From assembly GCA_964420325.1 (NCBI GenBank), contig CAYQSU010000034.1:1-35962 (forward strand): a stretch of DNA of 35,962 nt, given 5' to 3'. The position numbers and the translations under genes were made by a program. The DNA is from CAYQSU01 sp964420325 (GTDB lineage Bacteria; Pseudomonadota; Alphaproteobacteria; Rhodospirillales; Defluviicoccaceae). Below, one piece after another: positions 24,260 through 31,671 of this stretch. The notes under the pieces were generated by a model. It ran no database searches. It worked only from the letters and a program-made list of their open reading frames with translations, and was not told the DNA's origin. Each line of letters begins with the position of its first letter. Position 1 is the stretch's first letter.

Positions 24260-25378
24260 ATGGTCTGCATGGGCACGGGCGATGCTGTCATCCGCAGTGG
24301 GCACGAGGACGAGCGCTGGCACGCGGTCCTGGCGCGGGACGAGGGGTGCGACGGCAGTTTCGTCTACGCCGTGCGGTCGACGGGCATCTTCTGCCGGCCC
24401 TCGTGCCCGAGCCGCAAGCCGGGCCGCGACCAGGTCGCGTTCTACGATCGTCCCGCGGACGCGCTCGCCGCCGGCTATCGGGCCTGCCGCCGCTGCCGGC
24501 CGCTCGGCGCGGGCCGGCCAGAGGAGCAGCGCGCCATGGTTCGGGAGGCCTGCGCGCTGATCGAGAGCGAGGACGAGGCCCGGCCGACGCTGTCGTCCCT
24601 GGCCGCGGCGGTGGGAACCAGTCCCTTCCACCTGCAGCGGCTGTTCAAGAGGGCGGTCGGCGTCTCGCCCAAGCAGTATGCGGAGGCCGTGCGGCTCCGG
24701 CGGCTGAAGACCCTGCTCAAGGAAGGCGAGCCGGTCGCTCTCGCCCTCTACGGCGCCGGCTACGGATCGGCGAGCCGGCTGTACGAGAAGGCGCCGAGCC
24801 GGCTCGGCATGACCCCGGCCTCCTATGCCCGAGGCGGCAGGGGCGCCCGCATTGCCTTCGCCTGCGCCGAGGCCCCGGGGCTGGGGCGGATCCTGATCGC
24901 GGCGACGGTGCAGGGCGTGTGCATGGTGGCTCTCGGCGGCCCCGACGCCGAGCTCGAGGCGGAGCTGCGGGCCGAGTACCCGGCCGCGGACATCGGCCAC
25001 GACGAAGGCATGCTGCACCCGTGCGTCGGTGCGGTGCTGGCCCTGGCGGCGGGCAAGAAGCCCGACGCCGATCTTCCCCTCGATGTCCGGGCGACGGCCT
25101 TCCAGTGGAAGGTGTGGAGCCTGCTGCGTTCGATCCCCGCCGGATCGACGCGCAGCTATGGCGACATCGCCGCCGAGCTCGGCCGGCCGGGGGCGGCGCG
25201 CGCGGTGGGGCGGGCCTGCGCCAGCAACCCCGTTGCCCTCGTCGTCCCCTGTCACCGGGCGGTCGGCGGCGACGGCGGCCTGCACGGCTACCGCTGGGGC
25301 GTCGAGCGCAAGCGGACGCTGCTAGACAAGGAACGCGAGGGCGCCAGCCGCCCGCCCGAAGACGTAAGGCGCGGCTGA
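24260..25378 (+). CDS. ada: Bifunctional Ada: alkyl-DNA repair methyltransferase and transcription activator
   Basis: 372 residues in three domains. Residues about 15-85 hold the zinc/methylphosphotriester-acceptor site with Cys45, Cys49, Cys76 and Cys79 (GIFCRPSCPSRKPG, ACRRCRP). Residues about 90-185 are an AraC-type helix-turn-helix (LSSLAAAVGTSPFHLQRLFK). Residues about 195-372 are O6-methylguanine-DNA methyltransferase with the acceptor Cys331 in VVPCHRAVGGDGGLHGYRWG. ATG 24260 or 24269 could be the start. It lies 65 nt after the metallopeptidase gene. Self-methylation would make it activate its own regulon, as in E. coli. Confidence 0.94.
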   Translation: MVCMGTGDAVIRSGHEDERWHAVLARDEGCDGSFVYAVRSTGIFCRPSCPSRKPGRDQVAFYDRPADALAAGYRACRRCRPLGAGRPEEQRAMVREACALIESEDEARPTLSSLAAAVGTSPFHLQRLFKRAVGVSPKQYAEAVRLRRLKTLLKEGEPVALALYGAGYGSASRLYEKAPSRLGMTPASYARGGRGARIAFACAEAPGLGRILIAATVQGVCMVALGGPDAELEAELRAEYPAADIGHDEGMLHPCVGAVLALAAGKKPDADLPLDVRATAFQWKVWSLLRSIPAGSTRSYGDIAAELGRPGAARAVGRACASNPVALVVPCHRAVGGDGGLHGYRWGVERKRTLLDKEREGASRPPEDVRRG

Positions 25379-25387
25379 CGCCGCGCC
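25368..25387 (+). terminator. Hairpin at the end of ada
   Basis: GGCGCGGC (25368-25375) and GCCGCGCC (25380-25387) form a perfect 8-bp GC stem with a TGAC loop that contains the ada stop codon. No T-run follows, so it may stabilise the mRNA end or pause polymerase without terminating alone. Confidence 0.35.
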
Positions 25388-25408
25388 GTCGGCCGAAACG
25401 GTGCCGGA

Positions 25409-25430
25409 GGTTTGCTGCGGCGCGCAAACC
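25409..25430. promoter_or_regulatory. Inverted repeat GGTTTGC-N8-GCAAACC upstream of the Bcr-type exporter
   Basis: Seven-base perfect arms with an 8-nt centre overlap the predicted -35 (TTGCTG 25412-25417) and spacer of the exporter promoter, so it looks like a repressor site. The binding protein is unknown. Confidence 0.45.
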
Positions 25431-25441
25431 GGCCGTATAAG
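25412..25441 (+). promoter_or_regulatory. Predicted promoter of the exporter, possibly giving a leaderless mRNA
   Basis: TATAAG (25436-25441, five matches to TATAAT) lies 18 nt after TTGCTG. The expected start of transcription, about 6 nt on, falls on the ATG at 25447. No ribosome-binding site lies upstream of that ATG. Confidence 0.4.
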
Positions 25442-25446
25442 ACGCC

Positions 25447-26709
25447 ATGCGGCCCGCGCGCGATTCCTCGAAGCCGGACCCGGAGTCGGCCGTCGTCTTT
25501 GCGCTGCTGACGGCGCTGATCGCTCTCGGACAGATCAGCACGTCGGTCTACATCCCGTCGATGCCGTCGCTGGTGGAGGTGTTCGTGACGACCTCGGCAC
25601 GGGTCAATCTCACCCTGTCGTTCTTTCTGTTCGGCTTTGCCGTCTGCCAACTCGTCTACGGACCGTTGTCCGACCGGTTCGGGCGGCGTCCGGTGTTGCT
25701 GGTCGGCGTCACGCTGTACACGGCGGCGAGCATCGCGTGCGTCTTCGCTCCGTCGATCGAGGCGCTCATCGTCGGACGACTGGTCCAGGGCATGACCGCC
25801 TGCTCGGGACCCGTGCTCGGCCGAGCGATCATCCGCGACGTCTACGGCGCCGAGCGCTCGGCGAGGGCGCTCGCCTACGTTGGCGTCACGCTCGCGGTCT
25901 CTCCGGCCGCGGCACCGATCGTCGGCGGCTACCTGCAGGAGTGGTTCGGCTGGCGGGCGGCCTTCGTCCTGTTGTCGGCGATCGGCGGCGTCATCGTCGC
26001 GGCGGTCTGGCGCCTGCTCGCCGAAACCAATCGCCGCCGCGATGCGCGGGCGCTGGACCTCGGCGGTTTCGGCGCCGCCTATCGCCGTCTTCTGACGTCC
26101 CCCGCCTACTATGGCTACACGCTCGCCGTCGCCTTCGTCTTCGCCGGACTGATGGCCTACGCGGCAGGCGCAGCCTTCGTGTTCATCGACGTCATCGGGC
26201 TGTCGCCGGCGCGTTTCGGCATGGTGTCGACGGTCGCCGTCGCCGGCTTCCTCGCCGGCTCCCTCGCCGCTGGCCGGCTCGGCGGCCGGGTGGACCTGGA
26301 CCGGCTGCTGATGGCCGGGGTCAGCCTCTCCTTTCTGGGCGGCGCCGTCATGGTGGCGATCGGCGCCGCGGGACACGTCAGTGCGCCGGCGATCATTCTG
26401 CCGGCGATGGTGTTCACCACCGGGATGGGCATCGTGCTTCCCACCGGGATGGCCGGTGCCATGGCGCCGTTTCCGGCCATCGCGGGCGCTGCCTCGGCGG
26501 TGCTCGGCTTCGTTCAGATGGCGGTCTCGGGACTGGCCAGCCTCGCCGTGGGTGCCTTCGCACCCACCTCGCAGGTGCCGATGGCGGCCGTCATCGCGGT
26601 GGTAACGGGGATCGCCTTCGGCGCGTTCACCGTTCTCGTCTGGCGCCGGCGTGCGGATCGAGAAGCAGCCCCAGGCGGCCCGCTGCCGAGCGCGCGAAAC
26701 GAAGGGTGA
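25447..26709 (+). CDS. Bcr/CflA family multidrug efflux MFS transporter
   Basis: 420 residues with about 12 transmembrane helices. The Bcr/CflA signature region runs STSVYIPSMPSLVEVF, then YGPLSDRFGRRPVLLVG (MFS motif A between helices 2 and 3). RLVQGMTACSGPVLGRAIIRD and APIVGGYLQEWFGWRAAF (motif C region) follow. These proton-driven exporters remove drugs such as bicyclomycin, or cysteine. It stands alone behind its own predicted promoter. Its last 83 nt overlap the 3' end of mmcB on the other strand. Confidence 0.9.
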   Translation: MRPARDSSKPDPESAVVFALLTALIALGQISTSVYIPSMPSLVEVFVTTSARVNLTLSFFLFGFAVCQLVYGPLSDRFGRRPVLLVGVTLYTAASIACVFAPSIEALIVGRLVQGMTACSGPVLGRAIIRDVYGAERSARALAYVGVTLAVSPAAAPIVGGYLQEWFGWRAAFVLLSAIGGVIVAAVWRLLAETNRRRDARALDLGGFGAAYRRLLTSPAYYGYTLAVAFVFAGLMAYAAGAAFVFIDVIGLSPARFGMVSTVAVAGFLAGSLAAGRLGGRVDLDRLLMAGVSLSFLGGAVMVAIGAAGHVSAPAIILPAMVFTTGMGIVLPTGMAGAMAPFPAIAGAASAVLGFVQMAVSGLASLAVGAFAPTSQVPMAAVIAVVTGIAFGAFTVLVWRRRADREAAPGGPLPSARNEG

Positions 26710-27121
26710 CGGCCCTTCGACGCGCGGCCACGAGCCGGGTCACCGGGGCGTGGCGCACGACGGCGGCGTAATGGGCATCGGCGACGATGATGCCCACGCC
26801 TTCGGGCAGAAGCCGGCGCGGAAACCCGGGCGGCACGGCGAACGAGAAGGCGTCGCAGAACGGCACGTACTGCGTCCACTTGCCGTCTCCCCGGAAATCC
26901 GCCGCCGACGTCTTGACCTCGACGATGGCGATGACGCCGTTGCGATCGACGCCGATGACGTCGGCGCGCCGGCCGTTGCCGAGCGGAAACTCGGTGAGCG
27001 CCCGATAGCCGAGGTCGGCAAGCAATCGCGTCACCCCGCGGGTGATGCCGGCCGCTCCGTCGGGCGTCGGTGCGGGACCCCTGCTCTCGATCGGGCCGCG
27101 CATGTTCGTCGAATGTTCCAT
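26627..27121 (-). CDS. mmcB: MmcB family DNA repair protein
   Basis: 164 residues, with a PD-(D/E)xK nuclease-like core: Asp54 in RRADVIGVD, and Glu68 and Lys70 in AIVEVKTSAADFRGDGKW. FCDAFSFAVPPGFP and LLPEGVGIIVAD follow, as in Caulobacter MmcB (mitomycin C resistance, SOS-induced). ATG 27121 gives this length, but a start at 27103 is possible and would place the LexA operator (27104-27118) fully upstream. The 3' end overlaps the convergent exporter gene by 83 nt. Confidence 0.88.
   Translation of the reverse strand: MEHSTNMRGPIESRGPAPTPDGAAGITRGVTRLLADLGYRALTEFPLGNGRRADVIGVDRNGVIAIVEVKTSAADFRGDGKWTQYVPFCDAFSFAVPPGFPRRLLPEGVGIIVADAHYAAVVRHAPVTRLVAARRRAVTLRFARSAAGRLGLLLDPHAGARRER
27104..27118. 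promoter_or_regulatory. LexA (SOS) operator of mmcB
   Basis: GTTC-GTCGAAT-GTTC is an exact GTTC-N7-GTTC direct repeat, the alphaproteobacterial SOS box. It lies about 8-22 nt downstream of the predicted mmcB transcript start, so bound LexA would block transcription. MmcB is a known LexA target in Caulobacter, which supports the call. Confidence 0.8.
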
Positions 27122-27132
27122 ATCGAGGACGA

Positions 27133-27161
27133 GTCGTAGCCCGATCGGCCGCGATTGACAA
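27133..27161 (-). promoter_or_regulatory. Predicted mmcB promoter
   Basis: On the minus strand TTGTCA (27161-27156) is followed after 17 nt by TACGAC (27138-27133). The transcript would start near 27126, just before the LexA box. Confidence 0.5.
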
Positions 27162-27204
27162 GCCCGAACCGACCAACGGCCGGTCGATCGGCGCCTGCCT
27201 TTTC

Positions 27205-27233
27205 TTGACGCTGCCGGCCTCGTGCCCTACTTT
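27205..27233 (+). promoter_or_regulatory. Predicted mutA-mutB-meaB promoter
   Basis: TTGACG (27205-27210), a 17-nt spacer and TACTTT (27228-27233) form a reasonable sigma70 promoter. The transcript would start near 27240 with a leader of about 100 nt before mutA. Confidence 0.5.
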
Positions 27234-27256
27234 GCCAGGGCTTGGAATGCGTTGGA

Positions 27257-27277
27257 TCTGCAATCGCGCGTTGCAGA
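27257..27277. promoter_or_regulatory. Inverted repeat TCTGCAA-N7-TTGCAGA in the mutA leader
   Basis: Perfect 7-bp arms around a 7-nt centre lie just downstream of the predicted start of transcription and 65 nt before mutA. The TGCAA/TTGCA half-sites recall the TTTGCAAA-type sites of PccR/ScfR/RamB regulators of propionyl-CoA genes, so this may be the operator of the operon. Confidence 0.5.
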
Positions 27278-27341
27278 GCCTTCCCTTCTGCGCGGGCGAT
27301 AGCGGTTTGAGCTTCGGACAAGAACTCGAGGGCGGGACCCC

Positions 27342-29462
27342 ATGACCCAGACTCAACTCAAGTTTGTACAAGGTTTTGCGCTGCCGACCTATGACGAGTG
27401 GGTGGCGGAGGTCGAGAAGGCGCTGAAGGGCGCGCCCTTCGACAAGAGAATGGTCTCGAAGTCCTACGAGGGGCTGACCGTTCGTCCGATCTACACGCGC
27501 CAGGACTGGCCGGCCGACGGCGATCCTTCGGGGCTCCCCGGCGCCGCGCCGTTCACCCGCGGTGGCCGGGCGGCCGGGAGCCGCGTCAACAATTGGGACG
27601 TGCGGCAGTTCTACGCCCACCCCGATCCGAAGACCTGCAACGACGAGATCCTCCACGAACTCGAGCGCGGCGTCAGCTCCATCGAGCTTCGCTTCGACCG
27701 GGCCGCCCGCGCCGGCCTCGATGCCGATGCGCCTGCGGCGGGCGCTCTCGCCGGCCGGGACGGGATCCTGATCTACTCCGTCGACGATCTCGATCTTCTG
27801 CTGACCGGCGTCGAGCTCGATCTGGTGCCCGTTGCCCTCGAGGCCGGCGCCCAGTTCCTGCCCGCCGCCGGCCTGCTCGCGGGACTGTGGCAGCGACGCG
27901 GAATCGCTCCCGACCGCGCCCGCGGCGAGTTCAATGCCGACCCGATCGGCACGCTGGCCGCGGAGGGCTCGCTGCCGACGCCGGTGGAGACCGCGCTGGC
28001 ACGGATGTCCGACCTCGCCGCCTACACCGCCAGGACCTATCCGCATGTCACCGCGGTCAAGGTCGACACGGCGCCCTATCACGGCGCCGGCGCCAACGAG
28101 GCACAGGACCTCGCGGCATCGATGGCGACGGCGGTCGCCTATCTGCGGGCGATGACCGACGCCGGCATGAACGTGGATGCGGCCTGCCGACAGATCCTCT
28201 TCTCCTATCCGCTCGATTGCGACCAGTTCCTCGCCATCTGCAAGCTGAGGGCGGCGCGCAAGTTGTGGGCGCGCATCGCCGAGGCCTCCGGCGCCGGCGA
28301 GGCGGCGCGGGCGATGTGGCAGGAGGCCAAGACCGCCGAGCGCATGATGAGCCAGCGCGATCCGTGGGTGAACATGCTGCGGACGACCGTGATGTGCTTC
28401 TCCGCCGCCGTCGGCGGGGCCGACTCGGTCTCGGTCCTGCCGTTCAACGCCATCCTCGGCCTGCCGGACGACCTCGGCCGCCGAGTCGCGCGCAACACGC
28501 ACACGATCCTCGCCGAGGAGTCCAACATCGCCAAGGTGATCGATCCGGGCGGCGGCTCGTGGTACATCGAGTCCCGCACCGACGAACTCGCGCGGGCGGC
28601 GTGGGCCGAGTTCCAGGAGATCGAGCGGTCCGGCGGCATCCTCAAGGTGCTGGCCGACGGCTCGTTCGCGAGCCGGATCGCCGCCTCGCGCGCCGAGCGC
28701 GAGAAGAACCTGGCCCGCCGCAAGGATCCGCTCACCGGCGTCAGTGAGTTTCCGAACGTCGAGGAGCGGCTGCCGGTGCCGCAGGCGGTGGACGTCGGCG
28801 CCTGCCGCCGGGCTGCCGCCGATCGCTTGCGGGCCGCCCGCGACAAGGCGGCGAAGGCCCGCGAGGCCGTCGCCACGATCGCGTCGGAGGCGGCCGGGAA
28901 GGTGACGGCCGCGGTGTTCCGGGCGGCCGCCGCCGGGGCCACGATCGGCGCCATGGGCGAGGTGCTGGCGGGGCAGCCGACGCATGGGGCGGCTTTGCCG
29001 AAGTGGCGGCTCGCCCAGCCCTTCGAGGCGCTCAGGGACGCCGCCGACGCGTACCAGGAGCGGACGGGCGAGCGGCCGAAGATCTTCCTCGCCAATCTCG
29101 GACCGATCGCCAAGCATACGGCAAGGGCGACGTTCTCGAAGAACTTCTTCGAGGTCGGAGGCATCCGGGCGCTGACCAACGAAGGGTTCAAGGATGCCGA
29201 GTCGTGTGTCAAGGCGTTCAAGCAGTCGGGCGCCCGGATCGCGATCCTGTGCTCTGCCGATCCGCTCTACGAGGAGATGGTGCCGTCCGTCGCGCCGACG
29301 CTGAAGGCCGCCGGCTGCGCGCACCTGTTCCTTGCCGGCAACCCGGGCGAAAAGAAGGACGCTTACAAGAGCGCGGGCGTGGACGACTTCATCTTCATGG
29401 GCTGCGACGTGCTGCAGACGCTGCGCGCAACCCAAGCGGTACTGGGAGTTAGCGACCGATGA
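27342..29462 (+). CDS. mutA: Methylmalonyl-CoA mutase small (beta) subunit MutA
   Basis: 706 residues. It aligns over its length with the non-catalytic subunit of the two-subunit mutase: GLTVRPIYTRQDWPADGDP near the N-terminus, VNNWDVRQFYAHPDPKTCND, NMLRTTVMCFSAAVGGADS, and ARNTHTILAEESNIAKVIDP. The C-terminal B12-fold domain (KIFLANLGPIAKHTARATF) lacks the DxHxxG cobalamin ligand, as expected for this subunit. The heterodimer interconverts succinyl-CoA and methylmalonyl-CoA. GAGGGCGGG lies 5 nt before ATG 27342. Stop and the mutB start overlap (ATGA). Confidence 0.93.
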   Translation: MTQTQLKFVQGFALPTYDEWVAEVEKALKGAPFDKRMVSKSYEGLTVRPIYTRQDWPADGDPSGLPGAAPFTRGGRAAGSRVNNWDVRQFYAHPDPKTCNDEILHELERGVSSIELRFDRAARAGLDADAPAAGALAGRDGILIYSVDDLDLLLTGVELDLVPVALEAGAQFLPAAGLLAGLWQRRGIAPDRARGEFNADPIGTLAAEGSLPTPVETALARMSDLAAYTARTYPHVTAVKVDTAPYHGAGANEAQDLAASMATAVAYLRAMTDAGMNVDAACRQILFSYPLDCDQFLAICKLRAARKLWARIAEASGAGEAARAMWQEAKTAERMMSQRDPWVNMLRTTVMCFSAAVGGADSVSVLPFNAILGLPDDLGRRVARNTHTILAEESNIAKVIDPGGGSWYIESRTDELARAAWAEFQEIERSGGILKVLADGSFASRIAASRAEREKNLARRKDPLTGVSEFPNVEERLPVPQAVDVGACRRAAADRLRAARDKAAKAREAVATIASEAAGKVTAAVFRAAAAGATIGAMGEVLAGQPTHGAALPKWRLAQPFEALRDAADAYQERTGERPKIFLANLGPIAKHTARATFSKNFFEVGGIRALTNEGFKDAESCVKAFKQSGARIAILCSADPLYEEMVPSVAPTLKAAGCAHLFLAGNPGEKKDAYKSAGVDDFIFMGCDVLQTLRATQAVLGVSDR

Positions 29463-31666
29463 CCAAGATCCCCGATTTCGCCACCATTCATCTCGAACCG
29501 AGCAACCTGCCCGCCGGCAACGGCGGCGGCTACGACGCGTGGGCTGCACGCTTCAAGGCGGAGACCGGCAGCTCGCCCGAGCAGTTCCTCTGGGAAACGC
29601 CCGAGCAGATCAAGGTCAAGCCGCTGTACGCGGCGGCGGATCTCGAGGGCCTGGATCATCTTGACACGCTTTCGGGCATCCCGCCCTTCGTGCGCGGCCC
29701 CTACTCGACGATGTACGTCACCCGGCCGTGGACGATCCGCCAGTATGCCGGCTTCTCCACGGCGAAGGATTCCAATGCCTTCTATCGCCGCAACCTGGCC
29801 GCGGGGCAGAAGGGCCTGTCTGTGGCCTTCGACCTCGCGACCCACCGCGGCTACGATTCCGACAACCCGCGGGTCGCCGGCGACGTCGGCATGGCCGGGG
29901 TGGCGATCGATTCGATCATGGACATGCGCGTGCTCTTTGGCGGCATTCCGTTGGATCAGATGACGGTGTCGATGACCATGAACGGCGCCGTGCTGCCGAT
30001 CATGGCGCTCTACATCGTCGCCGCCGAGGAACAGGGGGTGAAGCCGGAGCAACTGGCCGGAACGATCCAGAACGACATCTTGAAGGAGTTCATGGTCCGC
30101 AACACCTACATCTATCCGCCCGTGCCGTCGATGCGGATCATCTCCGACATCTTCGCCTACTGTTCGCAGAACATGCCCAAGTTCAACTCCATCTCCATCT
30201 CCGGCTACCACATGCAAGAAGCCGGGGCGACGGCCGACCTGGAGATGGCGTACACGCTTGCCGACGGCGTCGAGTACGCCCGCGCCGGCCTCAAGGCCGG
30301 GCTGACCATCGACCAGTTCGCGCCCCGGCTGTCGTTCTTCTGGGCGATCGGCATGAACTTCTACATGGAGGTCGCCAAGATGCGCGCGGCCCGCATGCTG
30401 TGGGCCAAGCTGATCAAGCAGTTCGACCCGAAGAATGCCAAGTCGCTGGCGCTCCGGACGCACTCGCAGACCTCCGGGTGGAGCCTGACGGCGCAGGACG
30501 TCTACAACAACGTGGTGCGGACGNNNNNNNNNNCCGCCACGCAGGGCCACACCCAGTCGTTGCACACCAACGCGCTCGACGAGGCGCTCGCCCTGCCGAC
30601 CGACTTCTCGGCCCGCATCGCCCGCAACACCCAGCTGTTCCTGCAGCAGGAGAGCGGCACGACGCAGGTGATCGACCCCTGGGGCGGCAGCTACTACGTC
30701 GAGCGGCTGACGCGCGACCTGGCCGAGCGGGCATGGACCCACATCGAGGAGGTGGAGCGGTCCGGCGGCATGGCCAAGGCCATCGAGGCCGGCATCCCGA
30801 AGCTGCGCATCGAGGAGGCGGCGGCCCGCACGCAGGCCCGCATCGACTCCGGCCGCCAGACGGTGGTCGGCGTCAACAAGTTCCGTCTCGAGGAGGACGA
30901 GAAGATCGAGGTGCTGAAGGTGCAGAACGCCGAGGTCCGCCGTCAGCAGATCGCCCAGCTCGAGGAGCTGCGCCGCACGCGCGACGCGGCCGAGGTGGAG
31001 CGGAAGCTCGAGGCCCTGACCAAGGCCGCCGAGACCGGCGAGGGCAACCTGTTGGCACTGGCCGTCGAGGCCGGCCGCGCCAAGGCGTCGGTCGGCGAGA
31101 TCTCAAGCGCGCTCGAGAAGGTATGGGGACGGCACAAGGCCGAGATCCGCAAGATCTCGGGCGTCTACAGAGGAGAGGTCGGGGTGCAGGCGGATGCCAT
31201 CGCCAAGGTCCAGAGGATGGTGGAGGAGTTCGAGAAGAACGACGGCCGCCGCCCACGGCTGCTGGTGGCTAAGGTCGGCCAAGACGGCCACGACCGCGGC
31301 CAGAAGGTGATCGCCAGCGCCTTCGCCGATCTCGGCTTCGACGTCGACATCGGCCCCCTGTTCCAGACCCCCGAGGAGGTGGCGCGCCAGGCGGTCGAGA
31401 ACGACGTGCACATCATCGGCGTCAGCTCGCTGGCGGCCGGACACCTGACCCTGGTGCCGCTCCTGAAGCAGGCGCTCGAGGCGGAAGGCCGGGAGGACAT
31501 CATGATCGTCGTCGGCGGCGTGATCCCGCCCGACGATTACGAGGCTCTCTATCGGATGGGCGTCGCGGCGGTGTTCGGGCCGGGGACGGTGATCGGCGAG
31601 GCGGCGGTGTCGCTGATCGACAGGCTCAACGAGACCCTGGGCTACGCACCGAGCAAGGCGGCCTAG
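29459..31666 (+). CDS. mutB: Methylmalonyl-CoA mutase large (alpha) subunit MutB (contains assembly gap)
   Basis: 735 codons as assembled. This is the AdoCbl-dependent catalytic subunit. The substrate domain carries PPFVRGPYSTMYVTRPWTIR, HRGYDSDNPRVAGDVGMAGV, and TQGHTQSLHTNALDEALALP. The B12 domain carries KVGQDGHDRGQKVIASAF with the cobalt-ligand His611 (numbered across the gap), and GVSSLAAGHLTL. Ten N at 30524-30533 hide part of the conserved RT-xxEAMA-ATQGHTQ stretch; the frame resumes correctly. The family would have about 16 nt there, so the gap length is probably not real. Followed 5 nt later by meaB. Confidence 0.95.
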   Translation: MTKIPDFATIHLEPSNLPAGNGGGYDAWAARFKAETGSSPEQFLWETPEQIKVKPLYAAADLEGLDHLDTLSGIPPFVRGPYSTMYVTRPWTIRQYAGFSTAKDSNAFYRRNLAAGQKGLSVAFDLATHRGYDSDNPRVAGDVGMAGVAIDSIMDMRVLFGGIPLDQMTVSMTMNGAVLPIMALYIVAAEEQGVKPEQLAGTIQNDILKEFMVRNTYIYPPVPSMRIISDIFAYCSQNMPKFNSISISGYHMQEAGATADLEMAYTLADGVEYARAGLKAGLTIDQFAPRLSFFWAIGMNFYMEVAKMRAARMLWAKLIKQFDPKNAKSLALRTHSQTSGWSLTAQDVYNNVVRTXXXXATQGHTQSLHTNALDEALALPTDFSARIARNTQLFLQQESGTTQVIDPWGGSYYVERLTRDLAERAWTHIEEVERSGGMAKAIEAGIPKLRIEEAAARTQARIDSGRQTVVGVNKFRLEEDEKIEVLKVQNAEVRRQQIAQLEELRRTRDAAEVERKLEALTKAAETGEGNLLALAVEAGRAKASVGEISSALEKVWGRHKAEIRKISGVYRGEVGVQADAIAKVQRMVEEFEKNDGRRPRLLVAKVGQDGHDRGQKVIASAFADLGFDVDIGPLFQTPEEVARQAVENDVHIIGVSSLAAGHLTLVPLLKQALEAEGREDIMIVVGGVIPPDDYEALYRMGVAAVFGPGTVIGEAAVSLIDRLNETLGYAPSKAA
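30524..30533. other. Assembly gap (10 N) inside mutB
   Basis: Ten unknown bases. Reading T-XXXX-ATQGHTQ, the frame continues on both sides. The conserved family sequence has six residues (CIEAMA-like) between the Thr and ATQG where only four are left, so about 16 nt are missing and the 10 N look like a placeholder. Confidence 0.9.
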
Positions 31667-31671
31667 CGCCG

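Noticed and set aside
26514..29549. Open frame of about 1000 codons on the minus strand opposite mutA and mmcB
   Set aside because: It is antisense to clearly recognised genes, is rich in Arg/Gly/His and has no family motif. Long antisense frames are common in high-GC DNA.
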